Shown one piece after another: positions 1 to 8,455 of a stretch of DNA of 64,000 nucleotides. The translations under genes were made by a program, and so were the position numbers. The DNA is from Curtobacterium sp. MCBD17_035 (GTDB lineage Bacteria > Actinomycetota > Actinomycetes > Actinomycetales > Microbacteriaceae): the NCBI RefSeq assembly GCF_003234815.2, contig NZ_CP126279.1:1612001-1676000 (forward strand). The letters are read 5' to 3'. The notes beneath the pieces are model-generated. The model searched no databases. It saw only the letters and a program-made list of their open reading frames with translations, and was not told the DNA's origin. Position 1 is the first letter of the stretch. Each line of letters begins with the position of its first letter.

Positions 1-538
1 CAAACTCGTCGAGGACGCGCTCGACGACCTCCGCTACTCGCTCGGCACGCTCCTCGTGCAGCCGATCGGGGTCGGCTCGTTCCAGTGGAACAGCCAGTTC
101 GCGCAGGCGGCCACGAAGAGCGACCTCATGCTCGTCGCGTCGTTCGACATCCGCGTGGGGGAGCGCATCGCGCCGGCCACCCTGGCGATCCCGCTCGAGG
201 TCGTCCTGCCGCAGCTCGGCGAGTCGAACCCGACGGTGACGACGGCCGATCCGCGCGAACTCCTCGACGCGCAGATCGCGAACGTGCCGGTCGGGGTCTC
301 GCTGCAGCTCGCCCCGGCGGTCGTGCGTCCGGCCGTCGTCCTCGGCCTCGCGGTCGGCGACGTCGTGCCGCTCCCGCACCCGCAGCACCGTCCGCTGACC
401 CTGACGGTCGACGGCGAGCCGATCGGCACGGCGGCGGTCGGCGCGAACGGCTCACGTCTCGCCGGCGTCGTCGTCGCCACCACGCCCGCCGCCGCCGGCG
501 CCCACGCACGCACTCCGAACACCGAAAGGGCGTCATGA
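1..538 (+). CDS. fliM: FliM, flagellar motor switch protein (3' part only)
   Basis: The reading frame is open from base 2 and ends at the TGA at 536-538, so only about 178 C-terminal codons are visible and the start lies upstream of the window. FliM forms the middle of the cytoplasmic C-ring and binds CheY-P and FliN. The visible part ends in a SPOA-type domain (around bases 350-450), followed by a short Ala/Gly-rich tail. It is the first gene of an unbroken fli/flh run and shares an ATGA overlap with fliN, so the two are translationally coupled. The identification rests on position directly before fliN plus the SPOA-like segment. Confidence 0.85.
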   Translation, partial: KLVEDALDDLRYSLGTLLVQPIGVGSFQWNSQFAQAATKSDLMLVASFDIRVGERIAPATLAIPLEVVLPQLGESNPTVTTADPRELLDAQIANVPVGVSLQLAPAVVRPAVVLGLAVGDVVPLPHPQHRPLTLTVDGEPIGTAAVGANGSRLAGVVVATTPAAAGAHARTPNTERAS

Positions 539-1242
539 CCGCCACCATCACCCTGCAGACCTCGGTCGCCGAGGCGCTCGTCGGTCAGCTCCCGACCCCC
601 ACGCCCCTGCGCGCCACCCCGCTCACGCCGGGAGCGGCGAGCGGTGCCGCCGGGCAGGCGGGCGGCGCGGTCGTCGCGTCGTTCGTCGGTGCCCTGTCGG
701 CCGACCTCGCGCTCGTGCTCCTCGACCTCGACGGCATGACGGCCGCCGGCGGCGTCGACGCGCCGCTCGTCTCGGTGACGGACGTCGTCCGGCCAGCGCT
801 CGAGGCGGCGGCCGGCATGCTCGGCGTGGGCGTGCTCGGCGAGGCCGTGCGCGCGTCCGCCGCGTCACTCCTGCTCGACCCCCAGACCACCGTGTTCGAG
901 CTGAGCGCCGCGGGCGTCCCGGCGGGGTGGTTCGCCATCCGCATCCGCGAGGACGCACCCGCGGCCGCGGCCGCGGCCGTCGCCTCGTCGATCAGCGGCA
1001 ACCTCGGCCGGATCAACAACGTCGAGATGGCGCTCACCGTCGAGATCGGTCGCACCCGCATGGCCGTCCGTGACGTCCTGGGCCTCGAGCCCGGGGCCGT
1101 CGTGGAACTCGACCGATCCGCCGGCGCACCGGCCGACGTGCTGCTCAACGGCCGCCTCATCGCGCACGGCGAGGTGGTCGTCGTCGACCAGGACTACGCC
1201 GTCCGCATCACGAAGATCCTCGACGTCGCCGAGGGGATCTGA
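535..1242 (+). CDS. fliN: FliN, flagellar motor switch protein
   Basis: 235 residues from the ATG at 535, preceded by GAAAGGG at 524-530. The last 80 residues form the SPOA domain typical of FliN, with the stretch VEMALTVEIGRTRMAVRDVL and the family hallmark of a D-R-S-A-G-like turn near residues 193-198. The first 150 residues are Ala-rich and resemble a degenerate FliY/CheC-like part, so the protein is longer than the roughly 110-130 residues of enterobacterial FliN. It makes up the lower C-ring with FliM. Overlaps fliM by 4 bases; fliO follows after 6 bases. Confidence 0.92.
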   Translation: MTATITLQTSVAEALVGQLPTPTPLRATPLTPGAASGAAGQAGGAVVASFVGALSADLALVLLDLDGMTAAGGVDAPLVSVTDVVRPALEAAAGMLGVGVLGEAVRASAASLLLDPQTTVFELSAAGVPAGWFAIRIREDAPAAAAAAVASSISGNLGRINNVEMALTVEIGRTRMAVRDVLGLEPGAVVELDRSAGAPADVLLNGRLIAHGEVVVVDQDYAVRITKILDVAEGI

Positions 1243-1248
1243 CCCTCC

Positions 1249-1797
1249 GTGGACACCCTCGTCGTCGCCCTCCGGGTCGCGCTCTCCCTCGGCGTCGTGC
1301 TGGCCCTGCTCTGGTTCGTGCAGCGCCGCGTCGCGAAGAGCACGACCGGCTCGTCGCGTGGTCGCGGACGACGCTCGGCGGCGGTCCAGGTCGTCGCGCG
1401 CCAGGGGATCGGTGGCAAGGCCAGCGTCGTCGTCGTCGACGTCGAGGGTGAGCGGCTCGTCCTCGGTGTGACCGAGCAGCAGGTGGCCGTGCTCGCCTCC
1501 GGGACCGCGCCCGCTGCGTCGGCCGCGGGGTCCGACGCGGGGTCCGACGCGGGGTCCGACGCGACCGACCCGTTCCGGGCGGTCCTGGCGGCACAGGCTG
1601 CACCGTCCCTCCCGGCCGCCGCGCAGGCGCTCACCGAGGAGCCGGAGAGCGCCGCACCCGTCCTCCGGGCCCGCCCCCGCAACCGCCGCGCCGCGCACAT
1701 CGCCGTGCCCACGCAGCAGCAGCTCCAGGGCTCGATCCTGTCGGCGGACACGTGGCGGCAGGCCGCCGCGGCCGTCCGCGCGAGGCGCGCCGGATGA
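1249..1797 (+). CDS. fliO: FliO, flagellar biosynthesis membrane protein
   Basis: 182 residues with a GTG start. One membrane helix lies near residues 5-24 (LRVALSLGVVLALLWFVQRR), followed by a cytoplasmic domain with the short beta-rich pattern (VQVVARQGIGGKASVVVVDV...LVLGVTEQQVAVL) seen in FliO. A short GSDA triplicate (about bases 1528-1560) marks a low-complexity linker. FliO assists FliP/FliR assembly of the export gate. Its position between fliN and fliP is the standard one. Ends in an ATGA overlap with fliP. Confidence 0.85.
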   Translation: MDTLVVALRVALSLGVVLALLWFVQRRVAKSTTGSSRGRGRRSAAVQVVARQGIGGKASVVVVDVEGERLVLGVTEQQVAVLASGTAPAASAAGSDAGSDAGSDATDPFRAVLAAQAAPSLPAAAQALTEEPESAAPVLRARPRNRRAAHIAVPTQQQLQGSILSADTWRQAAAAVRARRAG

Positions 1798-2711
1798 CGC
1801 TCGTCCCCGGCGGACGCACCCCGCTGCGTCCGCTCGTCCTCGCGCCCGGCGTCGGCCGGGAGGCCCGGAGCAGCCGAGCCCGCGCGGTCCGGGTCGCACG
1901 CATCGCCGTCCTGGTCTTCCTCGGTCTCGCAGCGGTCGTCGGCTTCCTCATGCTCACCGCTGGCGGCGCGCACGCCGCCGGCGTGGTCGGGCCGACCGCA
2001 CCCGCGGCCCCCACCGCGCCCGCGACCCCGTCGACGAACGGCGGCCTCGACGTGTCCGTGAACGGGCCGGACGGCACCCCCTCGTCGGCGGTCGTCACCC
2101 TCGTCGGCATCACGCTGCTCAGCGTCGCACCCGCGTTGCTGCTCATGATGACGTCGTTCACGAAGATCTTCGTCGTCCTGTCGATGACCCGGAACGCGCT
2201 CGGACTGCAGTCGATCCCGCCGAACCAGGTGATCGCCGGGCTCGCCCTGTTCCTGTCCCTGTTCATCATGGGGCCGATCATCGGGCACATCAACGACGAC
2301 GCCCTGCAGCCGTACCTCGCCGGGCACATCGACTTCCAGCACGCCGTGGACGTCGGCAGTGCGCCCCTGCGGAAGTTCATGCTCCACCAGACGCGGCAGG
2401 AGGACCTGGCGTTGATGACCCGCGCGGCCGGCCGGCCCAACCCGAAGAACGAGGCCGCGGTGGGGATGACGACGTTGGTCCCGGCGTTCATGATCTCGGA
2501 GCTCCGCAGCGCGTTCATCATCGGGTTCGTCATCTTCCTCCCGTTCCTCGTCATCGACCTCGTCGTGTCCGCGGCGCTCCAGTCGATGGGCATGATGATG
2601 CTGCCGCCGGTGATGATCTCGCTGCCGTTCAAGGTGCTGCTCTTCGTGCTCGTCGACGGCTGGGGACTCATCATCAAGTCGCTCATCGAGAGCTACCAGG
2701 TGGTGTCGTGA
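1794..2711 (+). CDS. fliP: FliP, flagellar export gate protein
   Basis: 305 residues from the ATG at 1794, which overlaps the fliO stop. An N-terminal hydrophobic segment ending in GGAHAAG looks like a cleaved signal sequence, as in E. coli FliP. The FliP family signature is present (MTSFTKIFVVLSMTRNALGL), followed by NQVIAGLALFLSLFIM and a C-terminal pair of helices around MMMLPPVMISLPFKVLLFVL. FliP is the most abundant subunit of the FliPQR gate of the flagellar type III export apparatus. An alternative upstream start at 1752 would need a long overlap with fliO and is less likely. Confidence 0.95.
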   Translation: MTLVPGGRTPLRPLVLAPGVGREARSSRARAVRVARIAVLVFLGLAAVVGFLMLTAGGAHAAGVVGPTAPAAPTAPATPSTNGGLDVSVNGPDGTPSSAVVTLVGITLLSVAPALLLMMTSFTKIFVVLSMTRNALGLQSIPPNQVIAGLALFLSLFIMGPIIGHINDDALQPYLAGHIDFQHAVDVGSAPLRKFMLHQTRQEDLALMTRAAGRPNPKNEAAVGMTTLVPAFMISELRSAFIIGFVIFLPFLVIDLVVSAALQSMGMMMLPPVMISLPFKVLLFVLVDGWGLIIKSLIESYQVVS

Positions 2712-2980
2712 ACCAACAAGCCGTCATCGACCTCGTCCTGCAGGCGCTCATCGTCGCGGGCAAGCTCGCCGCGCCCGTGCTCATCACGTCCCTCGTCGTC
2801 GGGTTCGCGATCTCGCTCCTGCAGTCGATCACGCAGATCCAGGAGGTCACGCTCGCGTTCGTCCCGAAGGCCCTCGCCGTCGCCGTCGCGCTCGTCGTGT
2901 GCGGCAACTGGATGATCGACGAGATCGTCGGGTTCACGCACTTCCTGTTCGACCAGATCCCGAACCTGCTCGGGAGCTGA
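2708..2980 (+). CDS. fliQ: FliQ, flagellar export gate protein
   Basis: 90 residues, the usual FliQ length, starting at a GTG that overlaps the fliP stop (GTGA, 2708-2711). Two membrane helices are separated by the conserved polar turn SLLQSITQIQEVTLAFVPK, which is the FliQ hallmark. FliQ winds around the FliP/FliR core of the export gate. It is translationally coupled to fliP; fliR begins 1 base after the stop. Confidence 0.96.
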   Translation: MNQQAVIDLVLQALIVAGKLAAPVLITSLVVGFAISLLQSITQIQEVTLAFVPKALAVAVALVVCGNWMIDEIVGFTHFLFDQIPNLLGS

Positions 2981-2981
2981 C

Positions 2982-3740
2982 GTGGACCTGTCGATCGACT
3001 TCGACCAGCTCGAGGGCACCATGCTCGCGGGCGTACGGATGGTGGCGTTCATCGTCATCGCGCCGCCGTTCTCGTACAAGGCGTTCCCCGGCACGGTCAA
3101 GGCGATGCTCGCGATGGGCCTGGCGCTCGCGGTCGCGCCACGGGCGGCAGCCCGGTACCACGCGCTCGACACCGGCGCGTTCGTCGTCGCGCTCGTCGTC
3201 GAGCTCGCCGTGGGACTGACCCTCGGGTTCCTGGTCTACCTCGTGTTCGCGGCGGTCCAGTCGGCCGGCGCGCTCGTCGACCTGTTCGGCGGGTTCACGC
3301 TCGCGCAGGCGTACGACCCGCAGTCCCAGGTGAACGGGGCGCAGTTCACGCGCCTGTTCGAGATGACGTCGCTCGCGCTCCTGTTCGCCTCGGGCGGGTA
3401 CCAGCTCATCGTGGGCGGCCTGACCCGCTCGTTCGACGCGGTGCCGCTGGCCGGGTCGTTCTCGCTGGCCGACCCGGTGCACGCGATGCTCGCCGGCACG
3501 ACGCAGATGTTCCTCTCGACACTCCAGATCGCGGGCCCGCTCGTCGTCGTGCTGTTCCTGTCCGACGTCGGCCTCGGCCTGCTCACCCGCGTCGCACCCG
3601 CGCTCAACGCGCTGCAGCTCGGGTACCCGATCAAGATCGGTCTGACCGTCATGTTCGCCGGCGCGTTGTTCATGGCGCTGCCGAGCGTCGTGTCCTCGCT
3701 CACGGGTGACGCGGTGACCCTGCTGACCGGAGGGCGGTGA
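2982..3740 (+). CDS. fliR: FliR, flagellar export gate protein
   Basis: 252 residues, GTG start, one base after fliQ. Six hydrophobic segments are visible, with family-typical motifs RMVAFIVIAPPFSYKAFPGT near the N-terminus and GGFTLAQAYDPQSQVNGAQF in the middle, matching the FliR pattern in which the protein ends gate assembly with FliP and FliQ. Length agrees with the family (about 255-265). The gene stops at 3738-3740 just before flhB. Confidence 0.94.
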   Translation: MDLSIDFDQLEGTMLAGVRMVAFIVIAPPFSYKAFPGTVKAMLAMGLALAVAPRAAARYHALDTGAFVVALVVELAVGLTLGFLVYLVFAAVQSAGALVDLFGGFTLAQAYDPQSQVNGAQFTRLFEMTSLALLFASGGYQLIVGGLTRSFDAVPLAGSFSLADPVHAMLAGTTQMFLSTLQIAGPLVVVLFLSDVGLGLLTRVAPALNALQLGYPIKIGLTVMFAGALFMALPSVVSSLTGDAVTLLTGGR

Positions 3741-3742
3741 CC

Positions 3743-4924
3743 ATGTCCGACACCGGAGAACGCACCGAACAGGCGACCGAGAAGCGGATGAAGGAGGTCC
3801 ACCGCAAGGGCCAGCTCAGCCGTTCGACCGACCTCAGCGCCTGGCTCGGGGTCGCCGCGGCCGCCGTCATGGTGCCGTCCACCATCGCATCGGCCGCCGC
3901 AGCGGGCACGGACCAGGTGTTCCGGATCGAGCGGGTGATCGCCCACCCGACGGTGGGCGCCGTCCGCGAGACCATGGCCGCCGACCTCGGCTCGATCGGG
4001 TCGACCCTCGCCCCGATGCTCGGCGTCGTCGCGGTCGTCGTGGCGGCCACCGCGATCGCGCAGGGCGGCGTGCACATCAAGCGCATGACCGGCAACTACG
4101 AGCAGTTCAACCTGCTCACCGGCATCACCCGGGTGTTCGGCACCCAGGCGCTCTGGGGCGGCGCGAAGGCCCTGCTCAAGAGCGCGGTCGTCGGGCTCGT
4201 GCTCTGGGGGGCCGTGCAGGGCCTCGTGCCCGTGCTCATGTCCTCGGGGTCGCTGCCGCTCACCGCGGTGCTGCAGGCCGCCGGGAACGGCGCCGCCACG
4301 CTCCTCCGCGCGGCGATCGCGGCCGGCCTGCTCCTGGCGGCGGTCGACGTGTTCGTCGTCATGCGCCGGAACCGCAAGAAGACCCGGATGACGAAGAAGG
4401 AGGTCAAGGACGAGCACAAGAGCACGGACGGCGATCCCCACGTCAAGTCGCACCGGCGCTCCCGACAGCTCGCGATGAGCCGGAACCGCATGATCGGTGC
4501 GATCGCCACGGCCGACGTCGTCCTGACGAACCCGACGCACTTCGCGGTCGCGATCCGGTACGAGCCGGGCAAGTCGGCACCGAAGGTCGTCGCCAAGGGC
4601 GCGGGCGCCGTCGCCGAGGTCATCCGCGACCGTGCCGAGGCGGACCGTGTCCCGATCGTCCGCGACGTCCCGCTCACCCGTGCACTGCACGCCGCGTGCG
4701 AGATCGGCACGGAGATCCCGGTCGATCTCTACACGCCCGTGGCCCGGGTCCTGTCGTTCGTCATGGCGCTCCGCGCCCGCGGCGCCGCCACCGGCGTGCA
4801 CTCGGCCCCGCGTCCCACGACCGCCGACGAGGTCGCCACCGTCATCGCCGCCGACCAGCTCGCCGGGGACGCCCTGCCCCGCCGCATCCGTCATGCCCGG
4901 ACCACCGAAGGAGCCCCAGCGTGA
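3743..4924 (+). CDS. flhB: FlhB, export substrate-specificity switch
   Basis: 393 residues from the ATG at 3743. A GGAGGG at 3729-3734 is spaced 8 bases from this ATG but only 2 from the GTG at 3737, so 3743 is preferred. The N-terminal ERTEQATEKRMKEVHRKGQL motif, four membrane segments and the cytoplasmic C-terminal domain are all present. The autocleavage motif NPTH is intact (N263-P264), which in FlhB switches export from rod/hook to filament substrates. The tail beyond about residue 345 is longer and less conserved. Overlaps flhA by GTGA. Confidence 0.96.
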   Translation: MSDTGERTEQATEKRMKEVHRKGQLSRSTDLSAWLGVAAAAVMVPSTIASAAAAGTDQVFRIERVIAHPTVGAVRETMAADLGSIGSTLAPMLGVVAVVVAATAIAQGGVHIKRMTGNYEQFNLLTGITRVFGTQALWGGAKALLKSAVVGLVLWGAVQGLVPVLMSSGSLPLTAVLQAAGNGAATLLRAAIAAGLLLAAVDVFVVMRRNRKKTRMTKKEVKDEHKSTDGDPHVKSHRRSRQLAMSRNRMIGAIATADVVLTNPTHFAVAIRYEPGKSAPKVVAKGAGAVAEVIRDRAEADRVPIVRDVPLTRALHAACEIGTEIPVDLYTPVARVLSFVMALRARGAATGVHSAPRPTTADEVATVIAADQLAGDALPRRIRHARTTEGAPA

Positions 4925-6975
4925 ACCGCAAGGACCTGCCCAAGCTCGCCGTGCCGATCGGCATCGTCGGCATCATCCTGCTGCTCATCATGCCGGTGCC
5001 GTCGTTCGTCCTCGACTTCCTCATCATCTGCAACATCCTGCTGGCGCTCGTCATCCTGCTCACGACGCTGTTCGTGCGGAAGCCGCTCGACTTCTCGGTG
5101 TTCCCGTCGCTGCTGCTCGTCGCGACGCTGTTCCGGCTCGGACTCAACGTCGCGTCGACGCGACTGGTGCTCGGCAAGGGGTTCGCGGGCGACGTCATCC
5201 AGGCCTTCGGGCACGTCGCGGTCTCGGGGTCGGTGATCATCGGCGCGGTGATCTTCATGATCCTCGTCGTGATCCAGTTCGTCGTCGTCACGAAGGGCGC
5301 CGAGCGCGTGGCCGAGGTCGGGGCACGGTTCACGCTCGACGCGATGCCCGGCAAGCAGATGGCCATCGACGCGGACCTCAACGCGGGACTCATCACCGAC
5401 ACCGTCGCCAAGGAGCGCCGGGCAGCGGTGTCCGCCGAGGCGGACTTCTACGGCGCGATGGACGGCGCCTCGAAGTTCGTCAAGGGGGACGCGATCGCGG
5501 GCATCCTCATCATCGTCATCAACCTGGTCGGCGGCATCGCGATCGGCATGGTGCAGAACGGGCTGTCGATCACCGACGCGTTGGGCAAGTACGGCATCCT
5601 GACGATCGGTGACGGCCTCGTGACGCAGATCCCGGCGCTGCTCATGGCGGTGTCCACGGGCATGATCGTCACCCGGTCGAACGCGGACGCCGACATGGGC
5701 TCCTCGGCCGCCACGCAGCTGACGCAGTCCCGCAACGCGATCCTCATCGCGGGGATCGCGGCCTGCGGCATGGCGTTCATCCCGGGCATGCCGATCGTCC
5801 CGTTCCTGCTCGTCGGGGCGGCGCTCCTCATCGTCGCGTACCGCCTCGGGGTCACGGCGAAGGCCGATGCGGCCGCCGCGGAACGGGCCGAGCGGGCCGC
5901 GGCCGTCGCCCCGACGGGGGACACCCCCGAGGACCTCATCGAGCAGATGCGGGTGCACGCGCTCGAGATCCTGCTCGCGCCCGACCTCGTCGACATGGTG
6001 TCCGGGGCCTCGGACGACCTGCTCGGGCGCGTCCGCGCCCTCCGCCGCAAGATCGCGGTCGACATGGGACTCGTCGTCCCGCCGGTGCGCACGCGGGACA
6101 GCGTCGACCTGCCGCCGTCGACGTACGCGATCCGCATCGCGGGGGTCGAGGCGGGCCGCGGCACCGCGCCGGCACGGAGCGTGCTCGCCCTCGGCGACCA
6201 GCTCGACGGGCTGCCGGGGGAGCCGACGACCGAGCCGGTGTTCGGGCTGGCCGGCAGGTGGGTTCCCGCCGAACTCCGGCACGCCGCCGAGATGACCGGC
6301 GCGACGGTGATCGACCGCGTGTCCGTGCTCGTCACACACCTGCAGGCGATCATCGGGGACAACGCCGCCCGGCTGCTCACGCGTGAGGACGTCAAGGTCC
6401 TGACGGAGGGCGTCAAGCAGACCAACCCGGCAGCGGTCGAGGAACTCGTGCCGGGCATGCTGTCGATGGCCGAGCTCCAGCGTGTGCTGCAGGGCCTCCT
6501 GGCCGAGCGCGTGCCGATCAACGACCTCGGGCGCATCTGCGAGGCGCTGACGCTCCGGGCGAAGGTCTCGACGGACCCCGAGGGACTCGTCGAGGCGGCC
6601 CGTGCGGCGCTCGGCCCCGCCCTGGCCGCGCGCTACCTCGACGGCAGCGTGCTCCGGGTGATCATGATCGACCCCGGGCTCGAGCAGTCCATGCTCGAGG
6701 GGCTCCGCCCCTCCGAGCAGGGCACGCAGATCCTGCTCGACGCCCACCGGGTGGAGCAGGTGCTCGGATCGGTCCGCGATGCCGTGGGCGCCGTCGAGCA
6801 CCAGGGCCTGTCGGCCGTGCTCGTGTGTGCGCCGCAGCTCCGTCCGGCGATCCACCGCCTGGTGTCCGCCCAGTCCAACGGCCTGCCGGTGCTCTCCTAC
6901 CAGGAGGCGACCGCCGCGGGCTCCACCATCGAGACCGTGGGAGTCGTCCGTGCCGCCGATCCGATCGCAGCGTAG
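4921..6975 (+). CDS. flhA: FlhA, flagellar export platform protein
   Basis: 684 residues from the GTG at 4921, with GAAGGAG at 4906-4912. Eight membrane helices occupy the first 300 residues or so. The FHIPEP family signature is seen (LFRLGLNVASTRLVL), as is the cytoplasmic FHIPEP loop with PGKQMAIDADLNAG. The C-terminal cytoplasmic domain carries the conserved THLQAIIGDNAARLLTREDV segment. FlhA forms the nonameric ring that docks export chaperones and uses the proton gradient. Its end overlaps the next gene by 26 bases. Confidence 0.96.
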   Translation: MNRKDLPKLAVPIGIVGIILLLIMPVPSFVLDFLIICNILLALVILLTTLFVRKPLDFSVFPSLLLVATLFRLGLNVASTRLVLGKGFAGDVIQAFGHVAVSGSVIIGAVIFMILVVIQFVVVTKGAERVAEVGARFTLDAMPGKQMAIDADLNAGLITDTVAKERRAAVSAEADFYGAMDGASKFVKGDAIAGILIIVINLVGGIAIGMVQNGLSITDALGKYGILTIGDGLVTQIPALLMAVSTGMIVTRSNADADMGSSAATQLTQSRNAILIAGIAACGMAFIPGMPIVPFLLVGAALLIVAYRLGVTAKADAAAAERAERAAAVAPTGDTPEDLIEQMRVHALEILLAPDLVDMVSGASDDLLGRVRALRRKIAVDMGLVVPPVRTRDSVDLPPSTYAIRIAGVEAGRGTAPARSVLALGDQLDGLPGEPTTEPVFGLAGRWVPAELRHAAEMTGATVIDRVSVLVTHLQAIIGDNAARLLTREDVKVLTEGVKQTNPAAVEELVPGMLSMAELQRVLQGLLAERVPINDLGRICEALTLRAKVSTDPEGLVEAARAALGPALAARYLDGSVLRVIMIDPGLEQSMLEGLRPSEQGTQILLDAHRVEQVLGSVRDAVGAVEHQGLSAVLVCAPQLRPAIHRLVSAQSNGLPVLSYQEATAAGSTIETVGVVRAADPIAA

Positions 6976-8071
6976 TGCGCCGACGCTCGACGCCCTGCGC
7001 GCCGACGTCCGCGCCGAGTTCGGCCCGGCGGCCCGCATCGTCGCGGCCGAGCGGGTGACGACGGGCGGCATCGGCGGCCTGTTCCGGAAGCACCACTACG
7101 AGGCGACCGTCGAGGTGCCGGCGCCCGGCGACGAACCGGTGGCGCGCGTCGCCATCGACGCGGGTGGGCCCCGTCGCGCCGGGATCCTCGCGTTGCTCGA
7201 GGACGCCGAGGCCCGGGAGGACCGGCTCGCCGCCGCCGACGCCGTCATGACCCGTCGTGGTCGCCGCGCCGCCGAGGAAGCGCGCGGGTCCCTCCGCCCC
7301 GTTCCCGGCATCCCGGCCTCGGGCAGGTCGGTGTCGTCCGGTCCCGGCCCGGCCGGTCCGCTCCTGGTGGGAGCGGACGAGGAGGTCGTCGCGACCCGCT
7401 CGGACGCCTTCGCTTCGCTCATGGACGACTTCACCTTCAACGGCCTGGCGCCGCGCGTCCCGCTCGGTGAGGCCCTCGGTGGGGGCGGGACGGCGACGCC
7501 CGCGGTGGGTCCGGCCGTTCCGCTGCCGTCCGACCGGGAGGACCGGCTCGTCGAGTCGACGCCCCTCACCCCGGTCGCGGCCGGCGTCGACGGGTTCGTG
7601 CAGGCTCCCGTCCCCGACGCGACGGACCGGATTCCCGACCCGCCCGCGGTCCGTCGCGCCGACGGTGACCTCGTGCTCGTCGTGGGCCGGTCCGCGGCGG
7701 TGACCGAGGTCCTCCCGGTCGTGGCGACCGCACACGCGCTCCGGATCCTGCCCGTCGAGGACCGGCGATCGGCGATCCTCGCCCGGGCCGCGGGGGTCCA
7801 GGAGGGCACGGCGGTCGTGTCGTCGTTCGTGTGGAGCGGTGCGGCGGACGACCCGGAGCGTGCCGCACGACTCGTGGGGATCGCGCCCGACCAGGTGTGG
7901 GTGGTCGTGGACGCGGGCCGCAAGCACGACGACACGGCGCGCGAGGTCCGCGCGGTGCAGCGGACGATCGGCGTGACCGGGGTCCTCAGCGTCGGGGCCG
8001 AGGACACGACGACGCCGGAGACCGTGCACATGCTCGGGTTCCCCGTGGTCGACGTCCGGAGCTGGCGGTGA
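6950..8071 (+). CDS. FlhF-like flagellar protein lacking a clear GTPase motif
   Basis: 373 residues from the GTG at 6950, preceded by GGGAG at 6939-6943 and overlapping flhA. Residues about 8-60 (LDALRADVRAEFGPAARIVA, then a GGIGGLFRKHHYEA stretch) match the N-terminal region of FlhF. The position directly after flhA is the classical flhF position. A C-terminal alpha/beta part (from about residue 238) begins LVLVVGRSAAVTEV, where FlhF would have its P-loop, but no GxxGxGKT is present. A long Pro/Gly-rich linker separates the parts. Probably a degenerate FlhF that places or limits flagella, perhaps without GTP hydrolysis; the name is an inference. Confidence 0.6.
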   Translation: MPPIRSQRSAPTLDALRADVRAEFGPAARIVAAERVTTGGIGGLFRKHHYEATVEVPAPGDEPVARVAIDAGGPRRAGILALLEDAEAREDRLAAADAVMTRRGRRAAEEARGSLRPVPGIPASGRSVSSGPGPAGPLLVGADEEVVATRSDAFASLMDDFTFNGLAPRVPLGEALGGGGTATPAVGPAVPLPSDREDRLVESTPLTPVAAGVDGFVQAPVPDATDRIPDPPAVRRADGDLVLVVGRSAAVTEVLPVVATAHALRILPVEDRRSAILARAAGVQEGTAVVSSFVWSGAADDPERAARLVGIAPDQVWVVVDAGRKHDDTAREVRAVQRTIGVTGVLSVGAEDTTTPETVHMLGFPVVDVRSWR

Positions 8072-8145
8072 CCGTCGACGCGATCGGCGCCGTGCCGAGT
8101 CCGCACCGGGGGCTCCCCGCGCCCGTCCGCCGATAGGCTGTCGGG

Positions 8146-8433
8146 ATGCTGGTGCTCACACGCAAGATCGGCGAGCGGATCCTCGTCGGTGAGGACATCG
8201 TCATCACCGTCCTCGACTCCCGCGGCGACGGCGTCCGCATCGGCATCGACGCCCCGCGCGGCGTCAAGATCCAGCGTGAAGAGGTCGTCGCCGCCGTCAC
8301 CGAGGCGAACGTCGAGGCGAGCCGGTCCTCCAGCGATGCCGAAGCGCGGCTGCGCGCGGCGCTCGGTGCCCTGGGCGGGGGCGGCGGCGCCCCGGGTGGG
8401 GACCGTCGCGGCGACGCCGAGGAGTCTCGCTGA
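8146..8433 (+). CDS. csrA: CsrA, carbon storage / flagellin translation regulator
   Basis: 95 residues. The N-terminal 60 match CsrA closely: MLVLTRKIGERILVGEDIVI, then GIDAPRGVKIQREEV. CsrA is an RNA-binding dimer that masks Shine-Dalgarno sites; in flagellated Gram-positives it represses flagellin translation and is held off by FliW. The protein has about 25 extra Gly/Ala-rich residues beyond the usual length. It is the last gene of the flagellar run, 74 bases after the FlhF-like gene; no fliW is visible in the window. Confidence 0.96.
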   Translation: MLVLTRKIGERILVGEDIVITVLDSRGDGVRIGIDAPRGVKIQREEVVAAVTEANVEASRSSSDAEARLRAALGALGGGGGAPGGDRRGDAEESR

Positions 8434-8455
8434 GGCTGCCCCCCGGCTGATCGCG

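Noticed and set aside
59-70. Copies of GCCGATCGG outside the accessory region (for example in fliM, flhA and the aldo-keto reductase gene)
   Set aside because: These are in-frame Pro-Ile-Gly codons in coding DNA and lack the TAG and the right half of the 18-bp motif. They show that the 9-base core alone is not significant in this genome.
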